Notes under the pieces: model-generated
The model's input: only the letters and a program-made list of their open reading frames with translations
Databases searched by the model: none
What the model was told of the DNA's origin: nothing
Assembly: GCA_024400305.1 (NCBI GenBank)
Contig: JAKSMX010000023.1
Coordinates: 1 to 43,304, forward strand
Direction: 5' to 3'
DNA: 43,304 nt
Origin: Bacteroidales bacterium
GTDB lineage: Bacteria; Bacteroidota; Bacteroidia; Bacteroidales; F082
Shown here: in pieces, positions 8,330-17,144 of the stretch
Layout of the letters: the number at the start of each line of letters is the position of its first letter
Numbering within the stretch: the first letter of the stretch is position 1
Translations under genes and position numbers: made by a program

Positions 8330-9829
8330 TTATTTTTTCATTCCATTGATTGTGGAAATTACAAGTTCTTTGATTTCTTTGTAACTTAACATCTTGGTAA
8401 TGAATGCAATAACAATACAAAGCAGAGTTGAGATTCCGAATGCCGTCAGCCAGTTCTGACATTGCAATGATACAAAATATGTTGTCGATGAAATTGCAGC
8501 GATGAATATTACCAGCTTTAACCAGAATGAAGCTCCTAATTGTATGTCAAAGATTCTTTTGGCTATGAAAAACTGAATCACACAGGTCGCGAATTGAACG
8601 CATAAACTTGTAAATGCTGCTCCAAATGCTTGAAAACGAGGAATGAAAATGAAATTCAGGGTGAGATTAAGCACAACTCCGCCTGCGGCGACGATGTTGA
8701 GATATTTCAAATTCCCGTTTGCGGTCAGTAATGTGCCGAAAATGTAAGTCACTGATATTGAGACGAAACTGCCCATTAAAACAATCAAGATCTTTGACGA
8801 TTCTGAAATTCTTGCCTCAAATGCAGATAAAAGTTCCTCGTCTTGTTGCGGATAAAGCAGTTCCATAAATTCCTTGCTGAAGAATATGCAAAGCACCGCA
8901 ATGATGCATGTCATCGATAAAATTATGCTAAATGATTGTCTTACAAGTCCTTGAAGATCTCCTTTCTCTTTTATGACAGCGGCGAAAAGTGGCAGCAGAA
9001 TCACGGAAAAAAGGTATGAAATATTGTTCCCTGCATCAAAAAGTCGCCAGGCGCGTGCGTAAAGTCCTGTCTGCGTGGCGGCGATGTCTTCTGGCAAAAT
9101 CCTTTCAATCAGAACCGGCTCCAACCTGTTGTAAAAACTCATAAGCAGAACTAAAAGCGCGTATGGCAGGCTTTTTTTTATGATCATTATCACAAATGGA
9201 ATGTTGATTCTGATCGTGAGTTTTCCTGTGTGTTTCAGCACAATGAAAATGGCGATGGCAAGTGTTACAATGTAAGAAAATGTCTGCGAATAAATGTACC
9301 AATATATGCTGAAATCCTCTCTCGGAAATATTCCAGACCACAGTAAGAAACTGCAAATCAATATCATAAGTATTCTGTCAAGCACAGACAACAAGCTGTC
9401 GGTCTTGAACAGCAGAAGTGCGGAGATGTTTGAACGCACATATAAAATAAATGAAAGCAGAACCTGATTGAAGCCGACAATCGCCAAGACACGCATCTGC
9501 TCGCCCCGATAGCCGATAGTCCAGCCGACAACGAAGATTACTATGAAATATATTATCGTCAGAAAAATCTTCGCCTGTGAAATGCCGACAAAATGTTTTG
9601 AGAGAAGCTGGTTGTTCTGTGCAATGTTTCTGCTGTTTAAATTCGTCAGGCCGAGGTCTAATAATATATAAAAAAGGTATGAAAATTGCGAAACCGCAAG
9701 GTAAAGTCCGTATGAAGTGTCACCAACCGTATTCTGGACGGCGGCATCGATGCCGAGAATCCAGAACGGCTTTATCAAAAGGTTGATAAAGAGAAGAAAG
9801 ATGATATTTTTCAGGAACTTTTTATTCAT
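8330..9829 (-). CDS. Wzx-like oligosaccharide flippase
   Basis: A 499-residue polytopic protein with roughly 14 hydrophobic segments over its whole length, typical of the MATE/MOP polysaccharide transporter family. These proteins move undecaprenyl-linked repeat units across the inner membrane. Its amphipathic N-terminus and the early segment LDLGLTNLNSRNIA are typical of this family. It sits upstream of the Wzz-like and Wzy-like genes, making a transport and polymerisation cassette. No glycosyltransferases lie nearby, so the sugar-building genes must be elsewhere. The promoter-like element at 9894-9901 is divergent from clpS. Confidence 0.85.
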   Translation of the reverse strand: MNKKFLKNIIFLLFINLLIKPFWILGIDAAVQNTVGDTSYGLYLAVSQFSYLFYILLDLGLTNLNSRNIAQNNQLLSKHFVGISQAKIFLTIIYFIVIFVVGWTIGYRGEQMRVLAIVGFNQVLLSFILYVRSNISALLLFKTDSLLSVLDRILMILICSFLLWSGIFPREDFSIYWYIYSQTFSYIVTLAIAIFIVLKHTGKLTIRINIPFVIMIIKKSLPYALLVLLMSFYNRLEPVLIERILPEDIAATQTGLYARAWRLFDAGNNISYLFSVILLPLFAAVIKEKGDLQGLVRQSFSIILSMTCIIAVLCIFFSKEFMELLYPQQDEELLSAFEARISESSKILIVLMGSFVSISVTYIFGTLLTANGNLKYLNIVAAGGVVLNLTLNFIFIPRFQAFGAAFTSLCVQFATCVIQFFIAKRIFDIQLGASFWLKLVIFIAAISSTTYFVSLQCQNWLTAFGISTLLCIVIAFITKMLSYKEIKELVISTINGMKK

Positions 9830-9893
9830 TATGAACTAAATTATTCCAAGTTGCGTTTATATATATATTTGTAATTATCTAAAAAAAACATTG

Positions 9894-9901
9894 CAAAGAT
9901 A
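9894..9901 (-). promoter_or_regulatory. -7 element (TATCTTTG) of the flippase gene
   Basis: TAnnTTTG followed by C on the minus strand, about 65 bases before the flippase ATG. It is back-to-back with the clpS element at 9923-9930. Confidence 0.5.
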
Positions 9902-9922
9902 GTTCATTTAATAATAAAATTG

Positions 9923-9930
9923 TACCTTTG
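9923..9930 (+). promoter_or_regulatory. -7 element (TACCTTTG) of clpS-rsh
   Basis: TAnnTTTG followed by C, 18 bases before the clpS ATG, giving a short leader. It is divergent from the flippase promoter. Confidence 0.55.
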
Positions 9931-9947
9931 CAATATATTTTTTTAAA

Positions 9948-10220
9948 ATGGAAAAGGAAAAGCAACAATATAGTGGTTCAACGGATGAACTTTTGGATGA
10001 GGAAAAAAGTCTGATATTGATTAATGATGACGTTAATTCCTTTGATTATGTGATAGATACGCTTGTAAAGGTCTGCAATCACACGAGGGAGCAGGCGGAG
10101 ACTTGCGCGTGGATTACCCATTACAAAGGTCGTTGCGCCGTGAAATCTGGTTCGTTTGATGAATTGAAACCATATTATGAAAGATTGTTGAACCATCATC
10201 TTACAGTAAAAATTCAATGA
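9948..10220 (+). CDS. clpS: ATP-dependent Clp protease adaptor ClpS
   Basis: A 90-residue protein of normal length. ClpS binds destabilising N-terminal residues and delivers substrates to ClpA/ClpC with ClpP. Core motifs are present: LILINDDVNSFDYVI (about 22-36, the N-degron pocket with the Asn-Asp-Asp), then a helix with EQAE, and HYKGRCAVKSG (about 58-68). Its stop overlaps the start of the RelA/SpoT gene by 4 bases (ATGA), so the two are translationally coupled. The second N-end rule component, Aat, lies about 19 kb away in this window. Confidence 0.93.
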   Translation: MEKEKQQYSGSTDELLDEEKSLILINDDVNSFDYVIDTLVKVCNHTREQAETCAWITHYKGRCAVKSGSFDELKPYYERLLNHHLTVKIQ

Positions 10221-12466
10221 ATACAAGAAAATTTACGGAGAAGGACGAAATTGACATAAAAAAAGCGTACGATACTCTGATTCAATCAATTAGCGAGACA
10301 ATGTCTCCAGAGGAAGTTGGATATGTCAAGAAAGCGTACGATTTGTGCCATGAAAAATTTGGCGGATCTGTAATGGATTCAGGCCGCCCGGTCGTACTTC
10401 ATGCATTGGAAGTCGCACAAATCGCATATTCCGAACTCGGCATGAAAAGCAAGACCGTGGTCAGTGCGCTTCTTCATAATATCACGAGATATACTGATGT
10501 CACTTTTGATGAGATTAAAACCTTGTTCGGCGATAGAGTTGCGTTGATTCTCAATGATTTGGAAAAAGTGATGGGTCTTGACATGACTCATATCGCGACA
10601 CAGTCGGATACCTTCAGGAAACTGTTCCTTTCAATTATTGAAGACATCCGTGTCGTTATGCTTATTTTAGCTCATTGTCTCGACAGTTGCAGAAACAAAT
10701 CTGATATTGAAAGCGGTGTTTTTGTACTTGATTCAAATGATTCTCAAGAAGTTATAGAGAAAAAGAGATTCGGTAAGTTTTTTGAGGAAGTGAAATACAT
10801 CATTATTCCGATAGTTCATCGTCTCGGTTTGTATAAAATCAAACAGGAGTTCGAGGAAGCCTTGATGATTTATGAGAATCCTCGTGAATTTTATGAGATT
10901 AAAGAGAAAATCATTCTTTCGAGAGACATGCAGGAGAAGAAGATGGAGGCGTTTCTGAAACCTATCCGTCAGGGGCTTGCCGAGAATGGATATGATACGA
11001 CAATAAAGTGGCGCACGAAGTCAGTGCCTTCCATTTTTGCGAAAATGAAGGCGCAGGACGTTCCTTTTGAGAAAGTTTATGACCTTTTCGCTGTGCGTAT
11101 CATAATCAATAATTCAAAGAAATCCATAGTTGACGAGAGAAGCGACTGCTGGAAGGTCTATGCCATGGTGACAAGTCTCTATAAGCCGAATGAAAAACGT
11201 ATGAGAGACTGGATTACGGTACCGAAGTCATCTGGATATGAATCGCTTCACGCTACTGTTGAAGACGGAACGTATAACGTTGAGGTTCAGATACGTACAC
11301 TTAGGATGGACGATAACGCCGAACGAGGGACGGCGGCGCATTGGCTTTACAAGGCAAGCAAGGACAAACATCAAACCGCCGACGAATGGCTGAATCAGAT
11401 TCGTGAAATCATCGAAACGCCCGAAGAGGAAAAAGACGCCAATGCTTTCGACAGCAATCTTGCTAAAAAAGGTAAGGCTGATAAGATATTCATTATCACA
11501 CCGCAAGGCGATGTGAAGCAACTTCCGGTCGGCTCCACGGTCCTTGATTTCGCCTTTGAAGTTCATACTCAAGTCGGTTGCCATTGCATCGGAGCTCGCG
11601 TAAACGGCAAGATGCAGCCTATCAGATATGAACTGAATAACGGCGATCGTGTTGAAATTCAGACAAGTAAGAAACAAGTTCCTAAGGCCGACTGGCTGAA
11701 TTTTGTGAGTGCAGAAAAGTCAAAAGGCAGAATCAAACGTTACCTGAAGGATCAGGAGATGAAGGAAGCCGAACTCGGAAGTTCGATATTTCACAGGAAG
11801 CTTAAAAATTGGAAAATTGAATTCAACGATAAGATTTTCAGTGATTTATTGAAAAAATACGATTGTGGTTCCGGCATAGAGTTTTATCACAAAATTGCGA
11901 CCGACCGTATTGATCTTGCCGAAATGAAGACTTTCATATTGTCACTATTTGAAGAAAAGGAAATTCATCAGGATAGGGTGGAGGATGACCCGAAGAAAGA
12001 GAGACCAGTCGGTTTTGATGATGATGTGATGACAATCGGCACGAACATCAGCGGAATGGCTTTCAAGATGGCGAAGTGTTGCAATCCGATTCAAGGTGAT
12101 GATGTCGTGGGGTTCATAAATGTCGGCGGTGCGATTTCGATTCACAGAACAAATTGCCATAATTTCATCGCAATCAGGAAACGTTATCCGTATCGTGTTG
12201 TTGACGTGAAATGGCAGAACGACACCGCTGCTTCAAGGACTTCGTTTAAAATCATGGCCAAGGACAATTTCGGAATACTCAGCGACATCACGGAGGTGAT
12301 GAAGCAGATGGAAATCAATATCGTTGACGCGAAAATGGGTACGAAAAATGGCCTGTATGAAGGCCATTTCGTAGTTCAAATATCAAACGTGGGCTATTTG
12401 GAACAATTGATGCGCCGTCTGCGTGAAGTCCGTGGTGTCATCGAAGTCCAAAGAAAAAACGGTTGA
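10217..12466 (+). CDS. RelA/SpoT homologue, synthetase with a degenerate hydrolase domain
   Basis: A 749-residue long RSH protein. The order is HD hydrolase-like domain (about 35-195), synthetase (about 240-380), TGS (about 425-485), a zinc-finger/RIS-like region containing MAKCCNPI and HRTNCHN, and a C-terminal ACT domain (about 675-745). The synthetase motifs are intact: RTKSVPSIFAKM, RMRDWITVPKSSGYESLHATV, EVQIRT and AERGTAAHW. The hydrolase is altered. The usual LLHD is LLHN (87-88), the usual Glu-Asp after it is Arg-Tyr (91-92), and the usual DRLHN is HCLDS (about 153-157). It is predicted to make (p)ppGpp but probably not hydrolyse it. The RxRD synthetase motif is the type usually found in bifunctional Rel enzymes. 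The gene is coupled to clpS. Confidence 0.93.
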   Translation: MNTRKFTEKDEIDIKKAYDTLIQSISETMSPEEVGYVKKAYDLCHEKFGGSVMDSGRPVVLHALEVAQIAYSELGMKSKTVVSALLHNITRYTDVTFDEIKTLFGDRVALILNDLEKVMGLDMTHIATQSDTFRKLFLSIIEDIRVVMLILAHCLDSCRNKSDIESGVFVLDSNDSQEVIEKKRFGKFFEEVKYIIIPIVHRLGLYKIKQEFEEALMIYENPREFYEIKEKIILSRDMQEKKMEAFLKPIRQGLAENGYDTTIKWRTKSVPSIFAKMKAQDVPFEKVYDLFAVRIIINNSKKSIVDERSDCWKVYAMVTSLYKPNEKRMRDWITVPKSSGYESLHATVEDGTYNVEVQIRTLRMDDNAERGTAAHWLYKASKDKHQTADEWLNQIREIIETPEEEKDANAFDSNLAKKGKADKIFIITPQGDVKQLPVGSTVLDFAFEVHTQVGCHCIGARVNGKMQPIRYELNNGDRVEIQTSKKQVPKADWLNFVSAEKSKGRIKRYLKDQEMKEAELGSSIFHRKLKNWKIEFNDKIFSDLLKKYDCGSGIEFYHKIATDRIDLAEMKTFILSLFEEKEIHQDRVEDDPKKERPVGFDDDVMTIGTNISGMAFKMAKCCNPIQGDDVVGFINVGGAISIHRTNCHNFIAIRKRYPYRVVDVKWQNDTAASRTSFKIMAKDNFGILSDITEVMKQMEINIVDAKMGTKNGLYEGHFVVQISNVGYLEQLMRRLREVRGVIEVQRKNG

Positions 12467-12473
12467 TAATCAG

Positions 12474-13748
12474 TTATTTTGTCATGATGTCGATTATCTC
12501 GGCATCTGTCTCTCTCATGCCGATGCTGCCGAGCAACCCGACATTCTTGATTGTGTCTTCAATGTCAGCCCCGACAATGCCGTCACCGGCTGCAAGATTG
12601 TTGTCGTCTTTCGCCATGTGATAGCCGAGTAGTCCGGCTTCGACGGATGCCGCTATTTTTGATGCACATGATGACTTTGCGCCGTCGCATACCAAACCGG
12701 AAACCGTCACTACGGCGTTGCTCAATGTTTTTTCAATTATTTCAAGCGGTTCGCCGAGGAGATATGCGATTCCGCAGGCTGATGCGCAGCCGGCACTGAC
12801 GGCTCCGCAATACGCAGAGAGCCGGCCGATACGTGTCTTCTGATGAATGGCGGTGAGGTTTGAAACGACAAGGGCGCGGTAAAGTCTGTCGTCGCTGACC
12901 TTATATTCTTCAGCGTAGGTTAAAACCGGCATCGAGACCGTAAGCCCCTGATTGCCGCTGCCTGAATTGATGATGACAGGAAGTTCGCAGCCATTCATTC
13001 GGGCGTCTGAACCTGCCGCGGCACGTGCCTTGGCGCGGATTTTGACATCGTTTCCGTAGTATTTCAAAAGCGTCTTTCCGACATTCGCTCCCCAATCGTT
13101 TTTGAGGCCTTCGTCCGAAATGGCTTTGTTGTATTCGATCTGGCGACCGATAATGTCTTGAATGTCAACGATTTCAACGCTGTCAGCGAAGTCAACGATT
13201 CCGGCGATGCTTAGACAACTGCGGTCGGTGAGTTTCTTGCTTGGCTTGCTTATTGCTTCGCATTGGAACAGGGTCTCGTCATCTTTGCGGATGCAGACGA
13301 TGTTCGTGTGGAATCCTGAGATTCTGACTTCCGCGCGATGTTCTCCTTTGAAGACGACGATTGTCACGTCAAGTTGTTCCGTCGTGTCAACATGTTTGAC
13401 TTTTATCGGAGTCTCTTTGAGGAACTTCTCGGTTTCTTTTTTCTGTTCCGGCGTCACGTTGGCGATGACCTCAAGGGCTTTGCTTGCGTCGCCGGCAACG
13501 ATTCCGACCGCCGCAGCCGCTTGTATCCCCTTCATCCCGTTTGTGTTAGGAACTATTACGCTTTTGACATTTTTGATGATATTGCCGCTTGCAAGCACTT
13601 CAACGCGTTCTGGCATCATGCCTAAAACCTCACGCGCCTTCGCTGCAGCGTATGCAAGACAAATCGGTTCCGTACACCCCATTGCTGGAACTAATTCTTC
13701 TTCCAGAATGTTGATATACAATTGATAACGAGAGTCTGTTCTTTCCAT
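12474..13748 (-). CDS. UPF0597/L-serine dehydratase alpha-family protein (cysteine desulfidase-like)
   Basis: A 424-residue protein of the YhaM/UPF0597 family, related to iron-sulfur L-serine dehydratase alpha chains and archaeal L-cysteine desulfidase. It starts with the hallmark EELVPAMGCTEPICLAYAAA (Cys about 25). Later cysteines in SAYCGAVSAGCASACGIAYL and GLVCDGAKSSCASKIA are the likely [4Fe-4S] ligands. It probably acts on serine or cysteine in the cytoplasm. The substrate is not decidable here. It starts 26 bases after the TPR gene on the same strand, suggesting co-transcription with lolD and the TPR protein. It ends 7 bases from the convergent rsh gene. Confidence 0.88.
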   Translation of the reverse strand: MERTDSRYQLYINILEEELVPAMGCTEPICLAYAAAKAREVLGMMPERVEVLASGNIIKNVKSVIVPNTNGMKGIQAAAAVGIVAGDASKALEVIANVTPEQKKETEKFLKETPIKVKHVDTTEQLDVTIVVFKGEHRAEVRISGFHTNIVCIRKDDETLFQCEAISKPSKKLTDRSCLSIAGIVDFADSVEIVDIQDIIGRQIEYNKAISDEGLKNDWGANVGKTLLKYYGNDVKIRAKARAAAGSDARMNGCELPVIINSGSGNQGLTVSMPVLTYAEEYKVSDDRLYRALVVSNLTAIHQKTRIGRLSAYCGAVSAGCASACGIAYLLGEPLEIIEKTLSNAVVTVSGLVCDGAKSSCASKIAASVEAGLLGYHMAKDDNNLAAGDGIVGADIEDTIKNVGLLGSIGMRETDAEIIDIMTK

Positions 13749-13774
13749 GCTATAATGATTTTAAGATATTCTGA

Positions 13775-15808
13775 TTAGTTGCTTTTACTTATTTCCATTG
13801 AACTTATTTCTACATCACCGTTTTCTGGTGACACTTCAATCCAAATGTTGTCTTCACTGAACCATTTGTATTGTGACCCGATTCTGATAATGAAATCATT
13901 AACGTCCTGGTTTGCAGGGACATTTACAACGAAACCGCCGTTTTGACCGTTGCTTGAACCATACGAAACGTACATCGTATATTGTTCGGTGCCGAGGTTT
14001 TTAGCCCTGATAAATAAATAGTTGCTTCTGCGTGCTGTCACGTCAATCTGTTGGAAATCAAAACGTTTGGTCTGATTCGCATTGATTGTTGTTGTCTCGG
14101 CTACAAGGACTGCAAGTCTGTTGGCGGCGAGAATGTCTCCTATTTCCTTGATTTTATTTGCCGGATAAGGATTCCCTGTGTTCAGATTGGCGGCTTTTGT
14201 GTAAAGCTCTATGGCCTTGTCGAAATTTTTTGTGTTGAATTGGCCGTCTGCCTTGGCAATGAAAGTGTCATATTCATTTTGAAGAGCTGCAAGACGTAAA
14301 TCTTCCATCTGCTGCGCCGATGCAAGCTGCTGCGTGGCTGCTTCATCATTTGGCTTGTTTGCCAAGGCGATGTTGAATTGTTTCAACGCTTCGGTGTAAT
14401 CCTGATTCGCCAATGCCGCAGCGCCCTCCGACATCGCAAACTGGTAATTCTCCTCTTTTTGGCGTTGGATTTCTTCATAGAAACCGGCAATCACCTCAAG
14501 TTGTGCGTTGGCCGTTTCATTATTCGGGTCAAGCTTTAAGAGTTCTTTGAATGTCAACTCGGCTTCTGCATATTTTTTGTCTGTAATTTGTTGATTGCCA
14601 ACGTTAATCAAATTCTGAATGTTTGCAATCCGTTGTTTTTCTGCTTCAATTGCTGCTTGGCGTTCACGTTCTTTCGCAAGTTGTTGCTGGCGCAGAAGCT
14701 GGTTTTCGGCGTTTTCTTTCTTCGAAACTGCCATTTGATTTCCTGGTTTCAGCTCTAAAGCCTGGGTGTAATAGGAAATGGCGAGTTCATAATTCTGAAA
14801 GCCTTCTGCGTTTCCACCTTTATTAATTAATGTCGCAAAATCGTTGTCGAGTTTTTCTTTCTCACGCTGAATGCTGACATATTCGTCGCTGTTTACTATT
14901 TCTTCAATTCTCGAAATCATGCCTTGTGCGTATGAATCATCGGGGATTACGGTCAGTGCCGCTAGATATGCCGATTTCGCCGCCAGATATGACTGGTCTT
15001 CATACAAGGTGTCTGCCTCGTTGATTTTTTCGTCGTAGCGGTCGGCGACATCCTTTTTAGCTTGAAGTGATGAAACGATTGCGGAAATTTCTGTTTCCTG
15101 CGGGAAAATCTGCAACGCTTTCTGGTAGGATTCTATTGCTTCGGAGTATTTCTTGCGAAGTTCAAAATCGTGACCTTGTTTCTTAAAACGTTCAAATTCA
15201 GATACTTTGAGGTTGTATGCGGCGTTTTTGTCATTCGCTTCCTTTAGTTTCGCCTTGGCGGAATTGCTGTTCGGATAAAGTTTCAGAGCCGACTCGTACT
15301 GCATCACTGCCTCGGCGTATTTCTCGCCTGAAAGGAGCTTGTCGCCGAGAGCAACCATATTGTTGAAAGAATCGAGCTTCTCTTTTTCGTTCTGAAGCGT
15401 CTGTGTTATTTCGGCTTTCTTGCTTTGGGCATATTCGTCTTTAGGCATGATTTTCAATGCGTTATCATATTCCATTAGCGCATTTTGAAAGTCACCGTTG
15501 TCGTAGAAAGCATCGGCTTTGTCTAAATGTTCGAAAAACTGTTCTTCTTTCTTGCTTTCCTCGCGGATGGCGTCCAAGGTCTTGTTGAGCTTGCTTTTTG
15601 CGGTCGCATCGTTGGGTTTTATTCTTAAAGCTTCTTGATAGCAGGTCTTCGCCTTTATATATTCCTTCTTGGCAAATTCCTTGTCGCCGCTTGCAACGAG
15701 CGACTGATATGTCGGCGCCTGTTCTTGAGCTGATGCGTAATTTGTTGTAAAACAAATAATTGCAAATAAAGCTATAAATGTTATTTTTATTATTTTATGC
15801 ATATTCAA
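13775..15808 (-). CDS. Secreted tetratricopeptide-repeat protein
   Basis: A 677-residue protein with a clear signal peptide (hydrophobic residues about 8-24, likely cleavage before QEQAP). Roughly ten TPR-type units of the form Y-x-x-A-x-x-x-Y-x-x-A-L-x-x-x-P fill residues about 30-570. A glutamine/arginine/lysine-rich helical stretch lies near 370-400. The last about 100 residues form a separate, probably beta-rich domain (FDFQQIDVTARRSNYLFIRA to the end). It likely serves as a periplasmic or outer-membrane scaffold. The partner is unknown. It sits 26 bases after lolD and 26 bases before the UPF0597 gene, on the same strand. Confidence 0.8.
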   Translation of the reverse strand: MNMHKIIKITFIALFAIICFTTNYASAQEQAPTYQSLVASGDKEFAKKEYIKAKTCYQEALRIKPNDATAKSKLNKTLDAIREESKKEEQFFEHLDKADAFYDNGDFQNALMEYDNALKIMPKDEYAQSKKAEITQTLQNEKEKLDSFNNMVALGDKLLSGEKYAEAVMQYESALKLYPNSNSAKAKLKEANDKNAAYNLKVSEFERFKKQGHDFELRKKYSEAIESYQKALQIFPQETEISAIVSSLQAKKDVADRYDEKINEADTLYEDQSYLAAKSAYLAALTVIPDDSYAQGMISRIEEIVNSDEYVSIQREKEKLDNDFATLINKGGNAEGFQNYELAISYYTQALELKPGNQMAVSKKENAENQLLRQQQLAKERERQAAIEAEKQRIANIQNLINVGNQQITDKKYAEAELTFKELLKLDPNNETANAQLEVIAGFYEEIQRQKEENYQFAMSEGAAALANQDYTEALKQFNIALANKPNDEAATQQLASAQQMEDLRLAALQNEYDTFIAKADGQFNTKNFDKAIELYTKAANLNTGNPYPANKIKEIGDILAANRLAVLVAETTTINANQTKRFDFQQIDVTARRSNYLFIRAKNLGTEQYTMYVSYGSSNGQNGGFVVNVPANQDVNDFIIRIGSQYKWFSEDNIWIEVSPENGDVEISSMEISKSN

Positions 15809-15834
15809 GTTTTTTCAATTAACGTAGTACGTTG

Positions 15835-16494
15835 TCATTTATTACTTTCAATTTTTCCGTCTTTAATTGTCAACATTATGTCGGCCATTTGCGCAAGTTC
15901 GTTGTTGTGTGTCACGATGACGAAAGTCTGTCCCGTTTTTTCTCTTAATTTAAAGAAAAGTTCATGAAGTTCCTTTGCATTCTGCGAGTCGAGATTGCCT
16001 GACGGTTCGTCGGCGAGAATTACCGATGGTTTGTTAATTAGTGCGCGGGCTACTGCGATGCGTTGCTGTTCACCGCCTGAAAGCATGGATGGCTTGTGGT
16101 CTGCCCTGTCAGTAAGTTTCAGATATTCAAGAAGTTGCATCGCTCTTTCGGTGGCATCTTTTTTTGAAACGCCGGCGATGTAAGCGGGGATGCAGATGTT
16201 TTCCAAAGCTGTAAATTCTGGAAGCAGGTGATGGAACTGGAAAACAAAGCCGATGTTTTTGTTGCGGAATGCGGCGAGATTCTTCTGGCTCATCTTGATG
16301 ATGTTTTGTCCGTCGAAAAGGACTTCGCCTTTATCGGCCTTTTCAAGCGTCCCGATAATCTGCAACAGCGTTGATTTTCCGGCGCCTGAAGCACCCACAA
16401 TCGTAACGATCTCACCGTTATCAATTTGTAAATCAATGCCTTTGATTACGTCAACGTTGCCGAAAGACTTATATATTCCGTTCGCCTGAATCAT
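15835..16494 (-). CDS. LolD-like ABC transporter ATP-binding protein
   Basis: A 219-residue ATPase. Walker A is GASGAGKST (about 34-42), with a Q-loop in [11 protein letters not shown]. The signature is LSGGEQQR and Walker B is [12 protein letters not shown], followed by the H-loop VTHN. The [15 protein letters not shown] segment is typical of LolD, which powers lipoprotein release from the inner membrane. Other MacB/FtsE-like ATPases are possible. No permease gene is adjacent, so its LolC/E partner must be elsewhere. It is the first gene of a probable lolD-TPR-UPF0597 operon. Confidence 0.85.
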   Translation of the reverse strand: MIQANGIYKSFGNVDVIKGIDLQIDNGEIVTIVGASGAGKSTLLQIIGTLEKADKGEVLFDGQNIIKMSQKNLAAFRNKNIGFVFQFHHLLPEFTALENICIPAYIAGVSKKDATERAMQLLEYLKLTDRADHKPSMLSGGEQQRIAVARALINKPSVILADEPSGNLDSQNAKELHELFFKLREKTGQTFVIVTHNNELAQMADIMLTIKDGKIESNK

Positions 16495-16509
16495 TTCTCA
16501 AATTTTGTG

Positions 16510-16517
16510 CAAAGGTA
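16510..16517 (-). promoter_or_regulatory. -7 element (TACCTTTG) of the lolD operon
   Basis: TAnnTTTG followed by C on the minus strand, 15 bases before the lolD ATG. Confidence 0.5.
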
Positions 16518-16544
16518 ATAAAAAATCATGCTGAAACGGATGAA

Positions 16545-17144
16545 TTAGTTGGAAAATTCATTTATTTTCCTGTATATATTAAGAGGGAAATACATTCGTC
16601 TTGTCGCTGCTTTAATATCTTTTGTCGTCTGAAAGATAAAGCCGTTTCTGCAATAAAAATTGTTGGTTCTTGAATTATTTAACGCATCTACAGTTACGAA
16701 CAGGCAACCTGCCGTTGAATAGTTCAAAAATGTATAAATCACGTAATTTAATATATATTCTCCTATGCCTTGTGATTGTAAGTCTGATTTTACGGCGAGA
16801 TGGCCTATATTTATCGCCGGAAAAACATTCATTGTCTCAAAATAGTCATCATACAATGAATCTTTACCCAGTGGAGCATTCTCACTCATGCTGTTTCTTA
16901 CATCCGTTTTGTCATCGTATTCAATTACTAATGAATCATTTGCGAGCGTAAATGCAGCAACTATATCGTTTTCGTAAAGGACATAATATGCTGAAAACAT
17001 GTGACATTGTGAGCAAATAAAAACCTCCTTCTGGAAGAAAACATCCAGATTGTTATTGCCACATGAAAATGAAGACATTTTTTTGAAATGGTCTTCGTTC
17101 AAGAATTTAAAGTTAATTTTCGAGAATTGGATTTTTTCCGCCAT
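16545..17144 (-). CDS. GNAT-family N-acetyltransferase, possible toxin
   Basis: A 199-residue protein. The early segment SSFSCGNNNLDVFFQKEV resembles the start of GNAT proteins found in toxin-antitoxin pairs. The acetyl-CoA loop is SDLQSQGIGEYIL (about 118-130), following AINIGHLAVK. Later VTVDALNNSRTNNFYCRNGF is the usual alpha4/beta5 region. The gene overlaps the upstream 61-residue ORF by 32 bases, an arrangement often seen in antitoxin-toxin operons. A strong GAGGAGGT lies at 17156-17163, unusual for Bacteroidetes, and supports the start at 17144. Substrate and toxicity are unproven. It could be an ordinary acetyltransferase. Confidence 0.8.
   Translation of the reverse strand: MAEKIQFSKINFKFLNEDHFKKMSSFSCGNNNLDVFFQKEVFICSQCHMFSAYYVLYENDIVAAFTLANDSLVIEYDDKTDVRNSMSENAPLGKDSLYDDYFETMNVFPAINIGHLAVKSDLQSQGIGEYILNYVIYTFLNYSTAGCLFVTVDALNNSRTNNFYCRNGFIFQTTKDIKAATRRMYFPLNIYRKINEFSN

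Noticed and set aside
13162-13725. Plus-strand ORF of 187 codons
   Set aside because: Antisense to the well-conserved UPF0597 gene, low-complexity serine/threonine-rich translation with no motif.
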